The notes beneath the pieces were generated by a model, which made no database searches, had not been told where the DNA came from, and saw only the letters and a program-made list of their open reading frames with translations. A program made the translations under genes and the position numbers. 64,000 nt of DNA from Sporodiniella umbellata (Eukaryota; Mucoromycota; Mucoromycetes; Mucorales; Rhizopodaceae), in assembly GCA_025677835.1 (NCBI GenBank), contig JAIXMR010000020.1, forward strand, positions 62,001 to 126,000. The letters are read 5' to 3'. How positions within the stretch are numbered: position 1 is the stretch's first letter; each line of letters starts with the position of its first letter. Positions 35,934-47,398 of this stretch are shown one piece after another.

Positions 35934-37789
35934 TCAATTGAACTGTAGTCTTCTCTTAGCATATTTAGCGGCTGTTGTGTTGAGGTAAACTCTTTTGACC
36001 CTTGAGCCTGGTAGCTGTGTGGGTGAATGGTAGGTCTTCAGCTTTTTCAAACTTGATGGATTGTTTCTCTCATGTTTCAAAGTGGACAATTCGACGATTG
36101 TTTCTTGCAGGACATTTTTCAATTGGTTCATTATAGGGAATATTGCATTGATTCTAAACATATCCCGATAATCGATTGGAATGTAGAAGCTGCTTTGCTT
36201 GTAAAATGTATAGATGTAATCATATTTATGTTCCATGAGATAACAGGAGCAAAAGACTCCACTTGTGATCATACCAGCGATTACAACATTATTGAATCCT
36301 TCGCTTTCAATAGAGTCAAGTGTATCCTTCATATATCTAGCCATCTTGATCACATCCCCATTTGATCGTCCTTTGTTGCGTTCTGGCTTAGATTCAAGAG
36401 CAAATATCAGGTGTTTGGACTGGTTTGTCACAATAGAGAAGTCTCCCTTTCGAACATTTCTGTTCAGTGATGGATCAATATCAGTGAATCTCTTCTTTGA
36501 CTCGCGGATCTCCTTATCAGCACCGAAAGTTGTGTATCTTTTGTTGTTTGGGAAATAGTTCTCCAAAAACGGAAAAATGCCATCTTTCAATGTTGTGCTT
36601 TCATTTAATGATTTAATAGAATACCCTTTACAATAGGTTTGTTTGCTAAAAATAAACAAATAAGCACATATTACTTACAGCAATAATTATTTAACAAATC
36701 TTGACACTTACAATCTGTATAAAATGGCTTTGATGTGGCTGGGTAAATTCGATACATTTAGCTCATCTTCTGCTTCATCAAAATCTCCTTCTGTAATCAA
36801 CTATGAAAAATATATTAATTGTCAACTTTAAAACTTGTTTTTTTCAGTGTACCTTGGTAAAGTGAAAGATACCGTCGACATGAGATTTGACATCTTTTTC
36901 TTTGTATTTCAAAAAACTCTCCTTAACTTCGCTACAAGCTTCTTTATAATGGTCAAATCGAATCGTATTTGAATCAACATCATCGTCTAAAAGAATAATA
37001 CCATTGATAGAGAGTTCCTCGTCAGGTTCTAATACAGTACTACAATCAGTGCAGTTGTTCACCAATTCATTTCTTCTTTTTAAAAAAGAAATTGACAAAT
37101 CATATCCACTCTTTAAAATCCACTTGCTATTAATACTGTCCAAGTCTATCACGTCACTCGCATTGGTAGAAATCAGATAATCCTTAGCTGTCTTATGAGA
37201 CTTGGTGATAATAGCTTCTTGAGTAGAATCTGTGCTTGGGGTACTCTCTCTGTCTTCGTAATCGGATTTATCCGTTGTTTCTTCACCTGAATCCGAACTA
37301 TCATTTTCCGCGTACCCAACATTACCATGATTTATTTCTATTAAAAAGAGTTTAATATATACAATGTTTATTTATTTTGAGTAGAGAGAGAAAAATACCT
37401 AAAAAGATCCTCGCTCCTGTATTTAAGCTATGAACATTCTCTTCTATTGCCTTTTTTTCTGCTGCTTTAAATCTTTTTGTTTGAAAGAGCAGAAAGACTC
37501 TTTCATCAGTAGTCACATTCTATATTTTATCATTGATTAAAGACACATTTTTTTTTTTTTTATATATTGCAATAGTTGTTACCTTTATATCTTTTAGAAT
37601 AATCTCAGCCTTCTTTTTAAATGCTTTGGCATTTGATTTTCCTTTTATGATTGCTTTCAAAGACTTTTGCAAGACACTGCTACTTTCTTCTTGATCTTTA
37701 AAATCTTTAATAAACTGTTTGCAGAAATCATAATAGATAAAATGATCAATGTGATTTTGTACAAATTTCGTAGGGCTATTTGATTTCAT
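35934..37789 (-). CDS. Element-borne 537-aa protein with PD-(D/E)xK nuclease-like motif, unknown family
   Basis: Five exons (37789-37583, 37519-37399, 37337-36853, 36800-36712, 36645-35934) join in frame to 537 aa. The N-terminal part is Lys-rich and helical (VQNHIDHFIYYDFCKQF). A Ser/Asp/Glu-rich linker follows (ENDSSDSGEETTDKSDYE). The C-terminal about 230 residues hold RKGDFSIV, then HLIFALESKPERNKG, then NGDVIKMARYMKDTLDSI and VVIAGMITSGVFCSCYLM. The order Gly-Asp, about 11-14 residues, hydrophobic strand, Glu-x-Lys is the signature of PD-(D/E)xK nucleases. I remember similar ESKP-containing proteins as a multi-copy, uncharacterised group in Mucorales, but cannot check that. The start lies 95 bp inside the right terminal repeat, which would supply its promoter. 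It may act in mobilisation, but no transposase DDE triad is recognised. Confidence 0.75.
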
Positions 37790-37883
37790 TGAGTTTTCAG
37801 AAATAGATCGCTTTTCAATTACTTTTTTCGAGAAAAATGTGAATAAAAAGTTAACTCTTTTGTAAACGTACTATTTTCATGAA

Positions 37884-38546
37884 TGTAAAAAGTACAACGT
37901 CATCGTTTTTTTTTGTGCCTGAGTCCGTGTGTTTCATTTTTTGGGGAGAGGTCTAGCCGCATACTTTTGAGAGATATCTTACATTATTATAATTCTGTAT
38001 CCTTTCTAAGTTTATCGTTTTAAAGATATCCTTTCATCTTAAAAGAATAAAATGATTTAGAATATGTGGCACATTTCAAGAGATATTTGTATTAAAAGAA
38101 TCTTACAAAGTTAAAAAGAAACAAGAAAACTAGCGTTTTGAAGTGACTGGATGGGTCATGTTATTTAGAGAAAAAGAAAAAAAGAAAAGAAATGTGTATA
38201 CAATTTAAAAAAAGATGACATCAAGAGATTTGAGTCGTCTCTCTTTGCTGTTTGTTTAAAATAATTGAGAATAATCGACATAGTTGCAAATGATTTTAAA
38301 TATTTTTTTTATCCATCTTCATAAAAAGAAAGAGTTCTTCATCCTGTAAGGCTACAATAGATATTATGAGAAAAAGATAATCAAAAGCTTCCTCAGGAAA
38401 ACTAAGAGGCGACATTTTATTTCTGTGGCAGCGAAAGCTTATTTCTGATTGAACGACGTTTTGTTCCTTTAAGAGCAGAACTTAATTTCTGATTGGCCGA
38501 CATTTCACTTCTAATTAAGCAATTTTTATTTCTGGTTGGGCGACAT
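37884..38546 (-). repeat. Right inverted terminal repeat (about 650 bp)
   Basis: Reverse complement of the left repeat, with the extra outermost 44-bp unit (ends with ggttgggcgacat at 38534-38546) and an extra internal block of about 278 bp at about 37965-38242. One A fewer in an A-run (near 38307) shortens the open frame that is 61 codons long in the left copy. The first part lies directly upstream of the 537-aa gene. Confidence 0.88.
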
Positions 38547-39830
38547 AATTTATTGGATCAACTGTAGTATGAGCCTATTTTGAGAGTTTGAAGCGTGGAT
38601 TTGCTCAAAAATCATTTGAATGAGCCTCCAAAGACACTGGAATCTCAGTATATCAGTACCTTTAATAGTGCGATTTCCAAAACTGTCAAAATTTAATTGA
38701 GTGACAAAAAACACTTACATCGTACAAAGTGAACTATAAAGATAGTGCACAAATTTTCATCACCGTGGTAAAACGACTATGTCTGACTACTGACAAACTC
38801 CAACTTTGCTTCATCTTCTTCAATTGTAACCAAAAATGTTAAGACATTGAATACCATTAGAGATTCAACGCTTCATTCCAGCTTATCTAGCTGCCTTGCA
38901 CCGTTTGAATCCAATTTGACTGTCAAGCGTTTGAAGCGGATTAACTACATAATCATTTCAAAAAATATGCCTTCTTTTGAGTATGTATCCAATACGGCCT
39001 ATTTATTAGTATAGCCTATCAGCATAAGCAAAGTAGCGTAAATAGTCTAGGTTTTGATTGAGCGTACGAACAATGACGATTGTTATGTCTACAAAGAGCA
39101 AGCCTGTTTTCAATATAAGGCTTTCAGATACTAATTGAGGTATTTGACACATATTATGGAATTACTTTAAAGTTTTCGGGTATAAATAATTAAATTCTTA
39201 TGAATTAAAACCTTTTTTCGTAAGTCCCAGAAAGATGGGTTGTTGAATGTCACAACACCTTTGAGCTTATCCTTTAAGTCCCTCAACAAATTGAGTGTCA
39301 AAAGCCACTATTATTGGGTGCACCTGCGACAAAAATAGTAAGACAAATATAAAAAACGAAGACGCTCGGTCTTAATTTCCAACAAAACCTTTCTCAACTC
39401 ATGATCGATGCAGCTAAACAAAAACGTATTTGTACATCGAAAAGATAGAGGGTGCAGACAAGAAGACCCGTTTAATTTGTAGCATTTAAAACAAAAGCAA
39501 AGCCTGAAAGCATATAAAAATAGTTTCATTATTGTCTCACTAATGTTATTATCGACAAACGATATCGATTTTGATAGACAGGTAACATCGATTTTGATTG
39601 GCTACAATACTGCTTCTGTACAAAATGGAATGACTCTGACTAAACAATGTCTATTTATAAAATGTAGTACAAAAAAGGGAATCATGAGGAACAATACAAG
39701 AAAATGCTACATCATTTTTTTTTGGGTGCATCGTACTTACGTTCTTTCACTTTTTTGTTTTGCTTTGCTTTTTTTTCTTTTCTTTTTCTTGTTTGTAAAA
39801 AATACTACTAAACGAACAAATAAATAAAAC
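38547..39830. other. Intergenic region upstream of the PPZ-like gene
   Basis: About 1.3 kb with no recognisable gene. Two near-identical short direct repeats with core ATCGATTTTGAT occur near 39564 and 39588. T-runs of 7-10 nt lie just before the start codon at 39831. Confidence 0.5.
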
Positions 39831-41148
39831 ATGGGAAATCACTCCTCAAAACAAAGATCAATCAAAAACAAACATGATAGCAAGCATAAGTCTAACTTTA
39901 GTCTGCCTACTACTCGATTTCCAGATGAACTAAGTACAACTCCTTTTTCTGAAATACAAAACATAGCGCCCTCGCTAGAATCAGAGGCGCCGTTCAAGCT
40001 TGACATAGATGACTGTATTCAGCGTCTGATCGCCTTAGGTTCAAGAAAACAACATATAGGGAAAACGATATGTATGAATCAACTCGAGATCACAGCTGTT
40101 TGTCGTACTGTATATGATATATTTATGGATCAACCTGTAAACTCAACTTTACTTTATTACATATACCTAAAAAAAAAAAGCCTATGTTCACTCGTACTTT
40201 TCTTTAGGTACTACTTCAATTAAGCCCAGGAGTCAAGATAGCGGGCGATGTAAGTCCCTTTACATTTATCTGTATATGCAATCTCTTATTTAACTCCTCA
40301 TAACAAGATTCATGGACAATTTTTTGATCTTATTCGGCTATTCGAAATGTGTGGATTTCCGCCTGACTTTAATTATTTGTTCTTAGGAGACTATGTTGAT
40401 CGGGGTCTCTATAGCCTAGAGACAATTTTGCTTTTGTTCTGCTTTAAAATCAAATACCCAGAAAACTTTTTTCTGTTGCGCGGAAACCATGAATCTTCTG
40501 ATGTGACGCGAAGTAAGCTATCCTATCTCACCTCGTTTATTAATATGTTTGGGGAAAGTCTATGGGTTTTATGATGAGTGTAAAAGGAGAGCAAATGTCA
40601 AGGTATGGAAGCTGTTTTGCGACGTGTTCAATGTAATGCCTATAGCTGGCATTATTGGAAGTAGAATATTTTGTGTTCATGGAGGTCTTTCTCCAGATAT
40701 CTACACAATGGAGCAAATTAACCGTTTACCTCGACCTACAGAAGTGCCTGAGTTTGGTTTGCTTAACGATTTGCTCTGGTCAGACCCCAGCGATCTATCT
40801 CCGAACTGGAGTGAAAACGACCGAGGTGTCTCGGTCTGTTTCGGTAGAAACAATATCAACCAGTTTTTACAAAAATTCGATCTTGATTTGATATGTAGAG
40901 CCCATATGGTAGGCATTTTGACACAGTGCAACAGCGTATTCAATTTTTGCTAGGTGGTAGAGGATGGGTACGAGTTCTTTAATGATCGTACGTTAGTTAC
41001 CATTTTCAGTGCACCTAATTATTGTGGAGAGTTTGACAACTACGGTGCAGTCATGACTATATCGAAAGATCTCTTGTGTAGTTTTGAGCTACTTCCACCA
41101 GAAGAGGTAGTGATACCGCAAGACAAGAACCTAAAAAAAAGCAGGTAG
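39831..41148 (+). CDS. PPZ1: PP1/PPZ-family serine/threonine protein phosphatase
   Basis: Five exons (39831-40136, 40208-40249, 40308-40512, 40559-40908, 40954-41148) give 365 aa. The start MGNHSSKQ is a good N-myristoylation signal, as in yeast Ppz1/Ppz2 (MGNSSSK), which control salt tolerance and potassium transport. The metallophosphatase motifs are intact: [41 protein letters not shown] and [26 protein letters not shown] is closer to Ppz than to PP1. The N-terminal extension is only about 60 residues, against several hundred in Ppz1, and there are unusual replacements ([17 protein letters not shown] instead of NHEC). It may be a diverged paralogue. The symbol reflects the closest group, not proven orthology. 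Confidence 0.85.
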
Positions 41149-41372
41149 AGCACATAACAAAAGCGATTTTAAATATACTTGCTCCTTTATTGTTGCATTA
41201 CTAAACAAGGCGGTTTTTAGTTCAGCTTTTCAGTTAGTTCATTAGTGTCTATAAACTAAAAAAATCTGTAAATATAAGGGCAGGAAAAAGCTTTTGTAAT
41301 GTTTCCTCAATTTCTTATCCAGGGTTTTAAAGTTCAAATACTCCTTTTGTTTTCTTAAAAAGGTCTGCATTT

Positions 41373-41406
<34 letters not shown>

Positions 41407-43496
41407 GATACTTTTTTAAAAAATATTTTTTGATTGTTAAAAAGCTTGGTTTGCTAACTTTTAAAACAATTGGTAAGGGCCCAGATCAATATAGGGTATT
41501 ATATGCAGTACAATCAAAAGTTCTTCATACAAAGCATATAGTACATATAAGCACATAATTAAAGCATTTGCTAGAATTCTTTCAAAGAATCAAATGTTTA
41601 AACAAGAGCTTCATTAAAAAAAGAGCTATTTCTAGTTTATTATAATTTTGTATCAAACGACGCCCATCTTATAATATGATTCTCACTCCTTTCTCCGTTG
41701 TCTTGCAGCTACAATAAAGGCGAGTGATGTTGCTTTAGATCTCTTCTGGATGAATAATAGCCAAAAAAAAACATTGAAAATAGCTTTATTTTTCTACAAA
41801 ACGGATTGACAGTATTGTTGTAAGTCTGCCGATTTCTTCCCTCAAACTGCCCCTAAGTCTGTTTAGACGTTTTTATTATACGATGATTAAATGTATTATT
41901 GAACGCCATTGCTTTTCTATAGACTATGTAAGAAGTCAACTGGAGTTCAGTGTTATTATGTCAAACGCGAAAAGCTGTGTATGTAGTGTTTTACAAACTA
42001 AACAGCAAAATAAAATAGCTCACAAAAATTGAGGTTTTTTTATTCCTAAACTATAGGAGTCGTAACTACTATTTTTCCGCCAATAGAAAAAAACTTTGTT
42101 ATGCTAGAAATCGTTAGAGTCTGTTGTACATGAGGGACTTACAGAGTTGGTTTTTGTATTTTTAAGTCTTTCAGTTTCTCTTCAGAAACATTAGCCGAAA
42201 GTTGAAAACCGATTAAGAATTGTAGCAATGTATTACGAAATTTTGGCTGAGATGATTGGAGTGACTTAGAAATATACTTTCTGTGACATCTTTTATCCAC
42301 AAGTGTTTGGCTTTGAGTATGTAGTGGAAAGAGGGTATAGCTCACTATAAGCTCCCACGCGGAAATAAATTAAATGGAGACTAAAGAGAAGCTATAAATC
42401 TTGACAGCCCTTTAGTTAAAGGGCGGTATACATATCTATATGTAGTATGAAAGATTATTGAAATACTTAGTCTATCTAAGAATTGCTCATAATGGTCTAT
42501 AGGGGTCGCTTGCAGCTGAGAAAAGTAGGCTGTGTCTTTACACCTAAAGCTCTACATTAGCAAATACAAAAAAAAAGGTCCATAGAGATGCTTTCAAAAT
42601 ATAATAAATTTATTTGTTTTCCAAAAGTTTTTTGAATAAGTATAAATTGGATAACCAGAAAAACTTAGCTGTTGAAAAGGGTATCAAGGAAAATAAAATC
42701 TGTTATAGCTTTAGGCTTTTTTTTTCAGAACTCTGAGTTGTCGTACGATAGGTACCTATCGGGACATTTTTAGTAAGAGTTTATATATATATGAGACCCT
42801 TCTGGATCCCAAAAAAAAAAAAAAAGCAGGAGCAGGTACTTCAAGTGCAGGTACTTATGCTGAAGCTCTGATACAGGAGAGCGTAAATAGTGACTCTAGC
42901 TTGACATAAAACGTACAAATACGTACATTTAATTTTTTTAATAGCCAAAACCCTTGAAAGATAAAAAGGCACATATGTTTCTTCTAGTTGTTTACTTCTA
43001 GACTTTTGAAACCTTTACTACTGCAAAATGAACGAGAAAAAATTTCAAGTTAATGGATATTCAGTGAATTAAAAATTCGAAGCTAAAGCCAGAACGAATC
43101 CAAAAAAAATTATTTAGCAGCTCACATTAGACTTACCTTAACTGGTGCCTTTTTGTTCTTGTTTAATATACAACGTTATCAAGCACATAAACTAGGTTAG
43201 CATAGTGCCTAGCTATATGGTGTGTTTGACCCCATTTTAACCAAAAACTATCGATTTTCTTAGTCTTTTAGTTTAAACTGGTGATAGCGGTAGTAGCTTT
43301 TTTTTTTTCGTTTGTTTTCTCTTTTCATTTATACGAAATGGATAGAATGCTCACCTGAAGTAAAGCGTTCTCTATACAGAAACTATCGGAGACTAAAAAA
43401 GTATCTGTAACTCCGTGTAATTTCAAGTTTGGACAGGCAATATGTTATTTTTTATTTTTTGTAGTTCTCTGTAGGATTTTCCTTGAATAGACAAGG
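41149..43496. other. 2.3-kb gene-poor region
   Basis: Between two plus-strand genes. It contains a 31-nt poly(A) at 41375-41405. A minus-strand open stretch at about 42128-42345 ends on a consensus GTAAGT donor and could be an exon (TLLQFLIGFQLSANVSEEKL), but no partner exon or domain was found. Otherwise AT-rich without features. Confidence 0.5.
41375..41405. repeat. poly(A) tract, 31 nt
   Basis: Uninterrupted A run about 230 bp downstream of the PPZ-like stop codon. Confidence 0.95.
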
Positions 43497-44649
43497 ATGT
43501 CAGTGGATCTCGATTGGAAAAAGCTTGATAGCGAATTAGCAGGACATGTGAAAGACTTCTTGAACAAACACTTTCAAAATATCACCAAACCTTCCTTTAT
43601 TGGAGACATTGAGGTTACTGCGTTTGAGTGGGGCAATGAGACACCACAAATAGAGATTACCAATATAACAGACCCTTTTCCTGAATTTTACGAAGTAGAC
43701 CACGATGAGGAGGGTGGTCAACAAGTTCATCAATCTACCACTCAAACACCACCTAGCCGTCCTGTAAGTCATACAGCTTCTTCTATGGCACCTAGTGAAG
43801 ATTACTTTTTAGATCATACACATCCTACTCTATCGAGACCTTCGCTTACGCCGTTATTGCAGCAGCCCCGGTTTAGTATGATACACTCTTTTCATCGCTC
43901 CCCTATGGTAGCCCCGCAGCATCCCTTCAATATACACCAGAACAGCAATTATTTTTCACCCATGCCTACCCATACTTCGTCTCCGCCCTCAGCAACAAGT
44001 TGGCCCTCACGACCTGCCTCTGTTTTAGATGAAGACTGGATTGATGACGAAGAAATCAATCGAGTGCCAGAAGACATACCAGCTCACAATCCATCCATCA
44101 TGGATAGCAAAACAACTGAGATGGACTTCCAAGTACACATGTTGGTTTCTTACAAGGGAGATACCAAAATGACTATTATGACTGAGCTAAGGATGAACTA
44201 CCCAAGTGTAATGTTTATGAGTCTGCCCATACAGCTATGTGTTCGATCCATTGAGTTTGAGGCAACGGCGGTGGTTGGTTATATTCAAAGTATGAATAGA
44301 GTGTGTGTTTCGATGCTAGAAGAAGATTACCAGCACATAAGAGGAAAGGAGAGCGGATTGAATAGGTATGGCTAGTTTTCAAAGGGGTATCGAAACTAAT
44401 ATGTTTCTTTTTTCTTTTATAAGTTTACTTCGTGACGTGCATATTGAGTCGATTGTAGGAGATGAACAAAAACAAGGTAGTTTTACACATCTACAAGCTT
44501 TATTACCCAACTGTATGGACTAAAAAACAAATTGAAATGTAGTTTTAAAAAACGTGGGGAAAATAGAAAAATTCATAGTAGATCAATTAAGGAAAATGTT
44601 AGATGATGAGCTTGTGTTCCCAAGTTACCAACTAATAGAACTGAATTAA
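43497..44649 (+). CDS. MDM12: Mdm12, ERMES complex subunit
   Basis: Part of the ER-mitochondria encounter structure that tethers the two organelles and moves phospholipids together with Mmm1, Mdm10 and Mdm34. Three exons (43497-44365, 44424-44476, 44543-44649) give 342 aa. The start SVDLDWKKLDSELAGHVKDF and the SMP-domain segments FIGDIEVTAFEWGNETPQIE, ITNITDPFPEFYE, DFQVHMLVSYKGDTKM and LLRDVHIESIVGDEQKQ-VLKNVGKIEKFI are typical of Mdm12. The C-terminus FPSYQLIELN is also conserved. A Pro/Ser-rich insertion (about residues 85-185) interrupts the SMP domain, as in several fungal homologues. It converges on the M3 peptidase gene, with 40 bp between stop codons. Confidence 0.95.
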
Positions 44650-44689
44650 AGTTTGTTCCTTTTTCTTCTTCTTTTTTGATCTTGCATTT

Positions 44690-47187
44690 TTATTTGGCTA
44701 AGCCCGAATGACGAAGTAAAGCAGAAACATCTACATTTTCTCTCCCTCTAAATTCTTTCCATACGTCTTTAGGAGCTGTTCCTCCACCTAAAGCAAGGAT
44801 TGTATCACGGTAAAGTTGCCCCATGGATCGAACGCCTTTGTCTCCATATTTAGCTCTAGCCTCTTCAAAAGCTGCGTAGGCATCTGCAGAGTAAGTCTCA
44901 GACCATTTATAGCTAGTGTTATTTGCACAAAGCTGTTAAAAAACGTTTTTAGAGTAATCTTTTAGACATTACCTGTAGTAGCCGGCACTGTATCCTCCAC
45001 CAAAGATATGGCTAAAGCTGCATAAGAATCTATCTTCAGACAAACGAGGTGTCAGTACAGTCTGTTGGGCAATCACTGCGTCTTGATCAAATATGGTAGG
45101 GTCTTCAGCAGAAGCAGGTGGCGTGAATCGTGAATGTAAAGCCAAATCGACTTTAGAAAAGTGGATTTGTCTCAACGTAGCAAGGCCACTCATAAATTCT
45201 CGGCCTTTCATAAGAGCGGAAACCATATCTTTGGGCATAGCTTCTCCTGTTTTATAATGTCCTGACAATCGGTGAATCCACTCAGGCTCGCTGCAAAAGT
45301 TTTCCATGAATTGAGAAGCCACTTCGACAAAGTCCCATTCAACACCATTAATGCCTGAGGCAGGGGCATAATCAACCCTAGTCATCATGTGCTGCAGGCA
45401 GTGGCCGAACTCATGAAACAATGTCTCTACATCTCTAAACTTCATCAGAGAAGGTTCTTCAGCAGACCCAGGTGGAGGCTGGTTGCAAATTAAATAAGCT
45501 ACAGGTAAAGTGACTTGTCCATCTTGATGTTTGAAACGTGTGGTGACAATATCCATCCAAGCACCGCTTCGCTTTTCCGAAGGACGGGAGTAGAAATCAC
45601 CGTAAAAGTAGGCAACTGTCTGTCCTCGTTCAGATACCTCAAAGACTTTCACATCATCGTGCCAACGTGTGATATTTCGTTCTTTAAGCTGAGCACCACT
45701 GAGTTCGCTTACATCGATTCCTAAAACTTCGTTTGCAACATCAAACAGGCCCTTCAACACCTTTGGGAAAGCAAAGTAACGTGAAATAGTTTCCTCATCG
45801 TACTTGAACAGTTCCTTTCGGTATTGTTCTGTTATATAGCCAGTATCCCAAGGTTGAAGTGGAGTAGGGTGGTTTAGCTTGTTTGACGCAAAGTCAGTGA
45901 TTTCTTTTAATTCCTTTTTAGCATGAGGTAGTGCAGCTTCAAACAGACTATCCAACAAACCCTCTGCAGAAGGTAGGTCTTGAGCCATCTTTACAGAAAG
46001 AGAAAGATCTGCAGGTGTCTTATAACCTAACAGAGAAGCCTTTTCTTTCTTAAGTGTAAGAATCTCGTTGATAATAGGTTCGTTGTTCATCTTTCCGTTA
46101 GAAGCTTTTGTAATGTTGGCTCTATAGATCTAGGTATATATCACAGTATTCTGATTAAAAGGCAAATCGTGATATTTTTTTTGTAATGTAAATACCTTTT
46201 CGCGTAACTCGCGGTTTTCGCAGTTGGTCATAAATGGTCCATAGATTGGAAAATCAAGTGTAATACAATAGCCTTCCTCAATACCGTGTCTTTCAGCATT
46301 TTTTTTTAAAGTCTCCAAAAATGTTTCCGAGCATCCAGTTAGTTGATTTTTATCGGTTACTATATGTTTGAAAGAATTCGTTGCGTCTAGTACATTGTTT
46401 CCAAAAGTTAACGACAAGTAAGACAGACGCTCGGAAATTTCATTAAATCGCTTTTTTTCAGCCGATTCTGGAGCAAATCCAACACCTGCATGTTTCATAT
46501 CGCGCAAAGTGTGTTCAACAATTCTCTGTTGTACTTTATCCAACACATTCCATTTTTCTGGTGAGTTTCTTAGTTCTTCCAACGCCTTGTACTTGGGAAA
46601 TGATTGGTTCATCATCAACCCGAGCTTAACAAACTCTGGCTGTATTTTTTCCAGGGTGGTACGGATATCTGCCGAGTTTTTGACGCCATTCAAGTGAGAC
46701 AGAATGCCATAAGCTCTTGATATTTCGTCCTCAAGTTCCGTTACTGCTCAACAATCATATTGAAATCGTACAATCGGATTAAGATCTGTCTATATAGTGA
46801 ATAAAAAACAAACTTACGCTTTCCTATAGTACTATCATAGTCAGGCTTAAAGGTTTTCTCTAATTGTAGGAATTGCTCTTTGGCAGCTTCAATGAGCTTT
46901 TGAAAAACAGGCACAGCGATCTCTGGTGAAGTTTGAGTCACCAAGTGTTGAAAATCAGGAAATAATTTCCATTGTAAAAAGGGTGTTTGCTTATACGATT
47001 CGCTAACATGGGTGGTGTGTCTTAGTTGATTCATAAAAGTCCAGCGTCTATTCTGTAGATGTTGAAAAGGTGTAGTCAGAGGCGATCTAGCGATTATTGG
47101 TTTAGCTTGTTTAGCAGTTGAAAATGAGCGACAGAGGAGTTTGTAGTGAGTTGCTCTTTTGGGTTGTCTTGACAAGAGCCTAAACAT
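44690..47187 (-). CDS. M3-family zinc oligopeptidase, probably mitochondrial
   Basis: Four exons (47187-46818, 46743-46196, 46129-44973, 44912-44690) give 765 aa. A thimet/oligopeptidase A-type metallopeptidase that cleaves short peptides. The zinc site is intact: HEFGH at about residues 545-549 and the downstream Glu in EWDFVEVASQF (about 575). Other M3 landmarks are YFYGDFYSRPSEKRSGAW, the substrate loop SGINGVEW, and FGGGYSAGYYSYKWSETYSADAYAAF near the end. The N-terminus MFRLLSRQPKRATHYKLLCRS is Arg-rich without acids, as expected of a mitochondrial presequence. It is closer in these motifs to oligopeptidase A/organellar oligopeptidase than to the octapeptide-trimming mitochondrial intermediate peptidase, so I give no symbol. 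Likely role: degradation of cleaved presequences. Confidence 0.9.
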
Positions 47188-47398
47188 TCTTTTTAACTGC
47201 TGAAAAAAATATTTTTTTTTATAATTTTATTTTTAGTGTAAAAATGAAATGCTAAAAAAAAAGGGGGGGGGGAGGAGAAGCGCGGGGTGTAACTGACGTT
47301 TGTCTGTGCGTATTTACAAAAATGGATCCTTCTTTGGAAACATACATTCTGTTCCAAAAGACCAAAGCAACACACGGTAATACTATAACGCTGTAAAT

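Larger units (their letters stand above)
32902..38546. mobile_element. Putative ~5.6-kb inverted-repeat element with tandem array and nuclease-like gene
   Basis: The left end (32902-33275) reappears in reverse complement at the right end (37884-38533), with only scattered mismatches over the aligned parts. Between them lie a 353-bp tandem array and one five-exon gene reading leftwards from the right repeat. The right repeat has one more outer subrepeat (to 38546) and an internal segment of about 278 bp (about 37965-38242) missing on the left. I see no clear target-site duplication. The arrangement resembles a DNA transposon or a non-autonomous derivative. The gene it carries is not a recognised transposase, so the family assignment is open. 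Confidence 0.7.

Noticed and set aside
42128..42345. Minus-strand exon-like stretch ending on a consensus donor
   Set aside because: No in-frame ATG, partner exon or recognised domain; kept only as a remark in the intergenic entry.
46130..47187. Mitochondrial intermediate peptidase (Oct1)
   Set aside because: The protein is M3 with a presequence, but its motifs follow the oligopeptidase A/organellar oligopeptidase type; I left the symbol empty.
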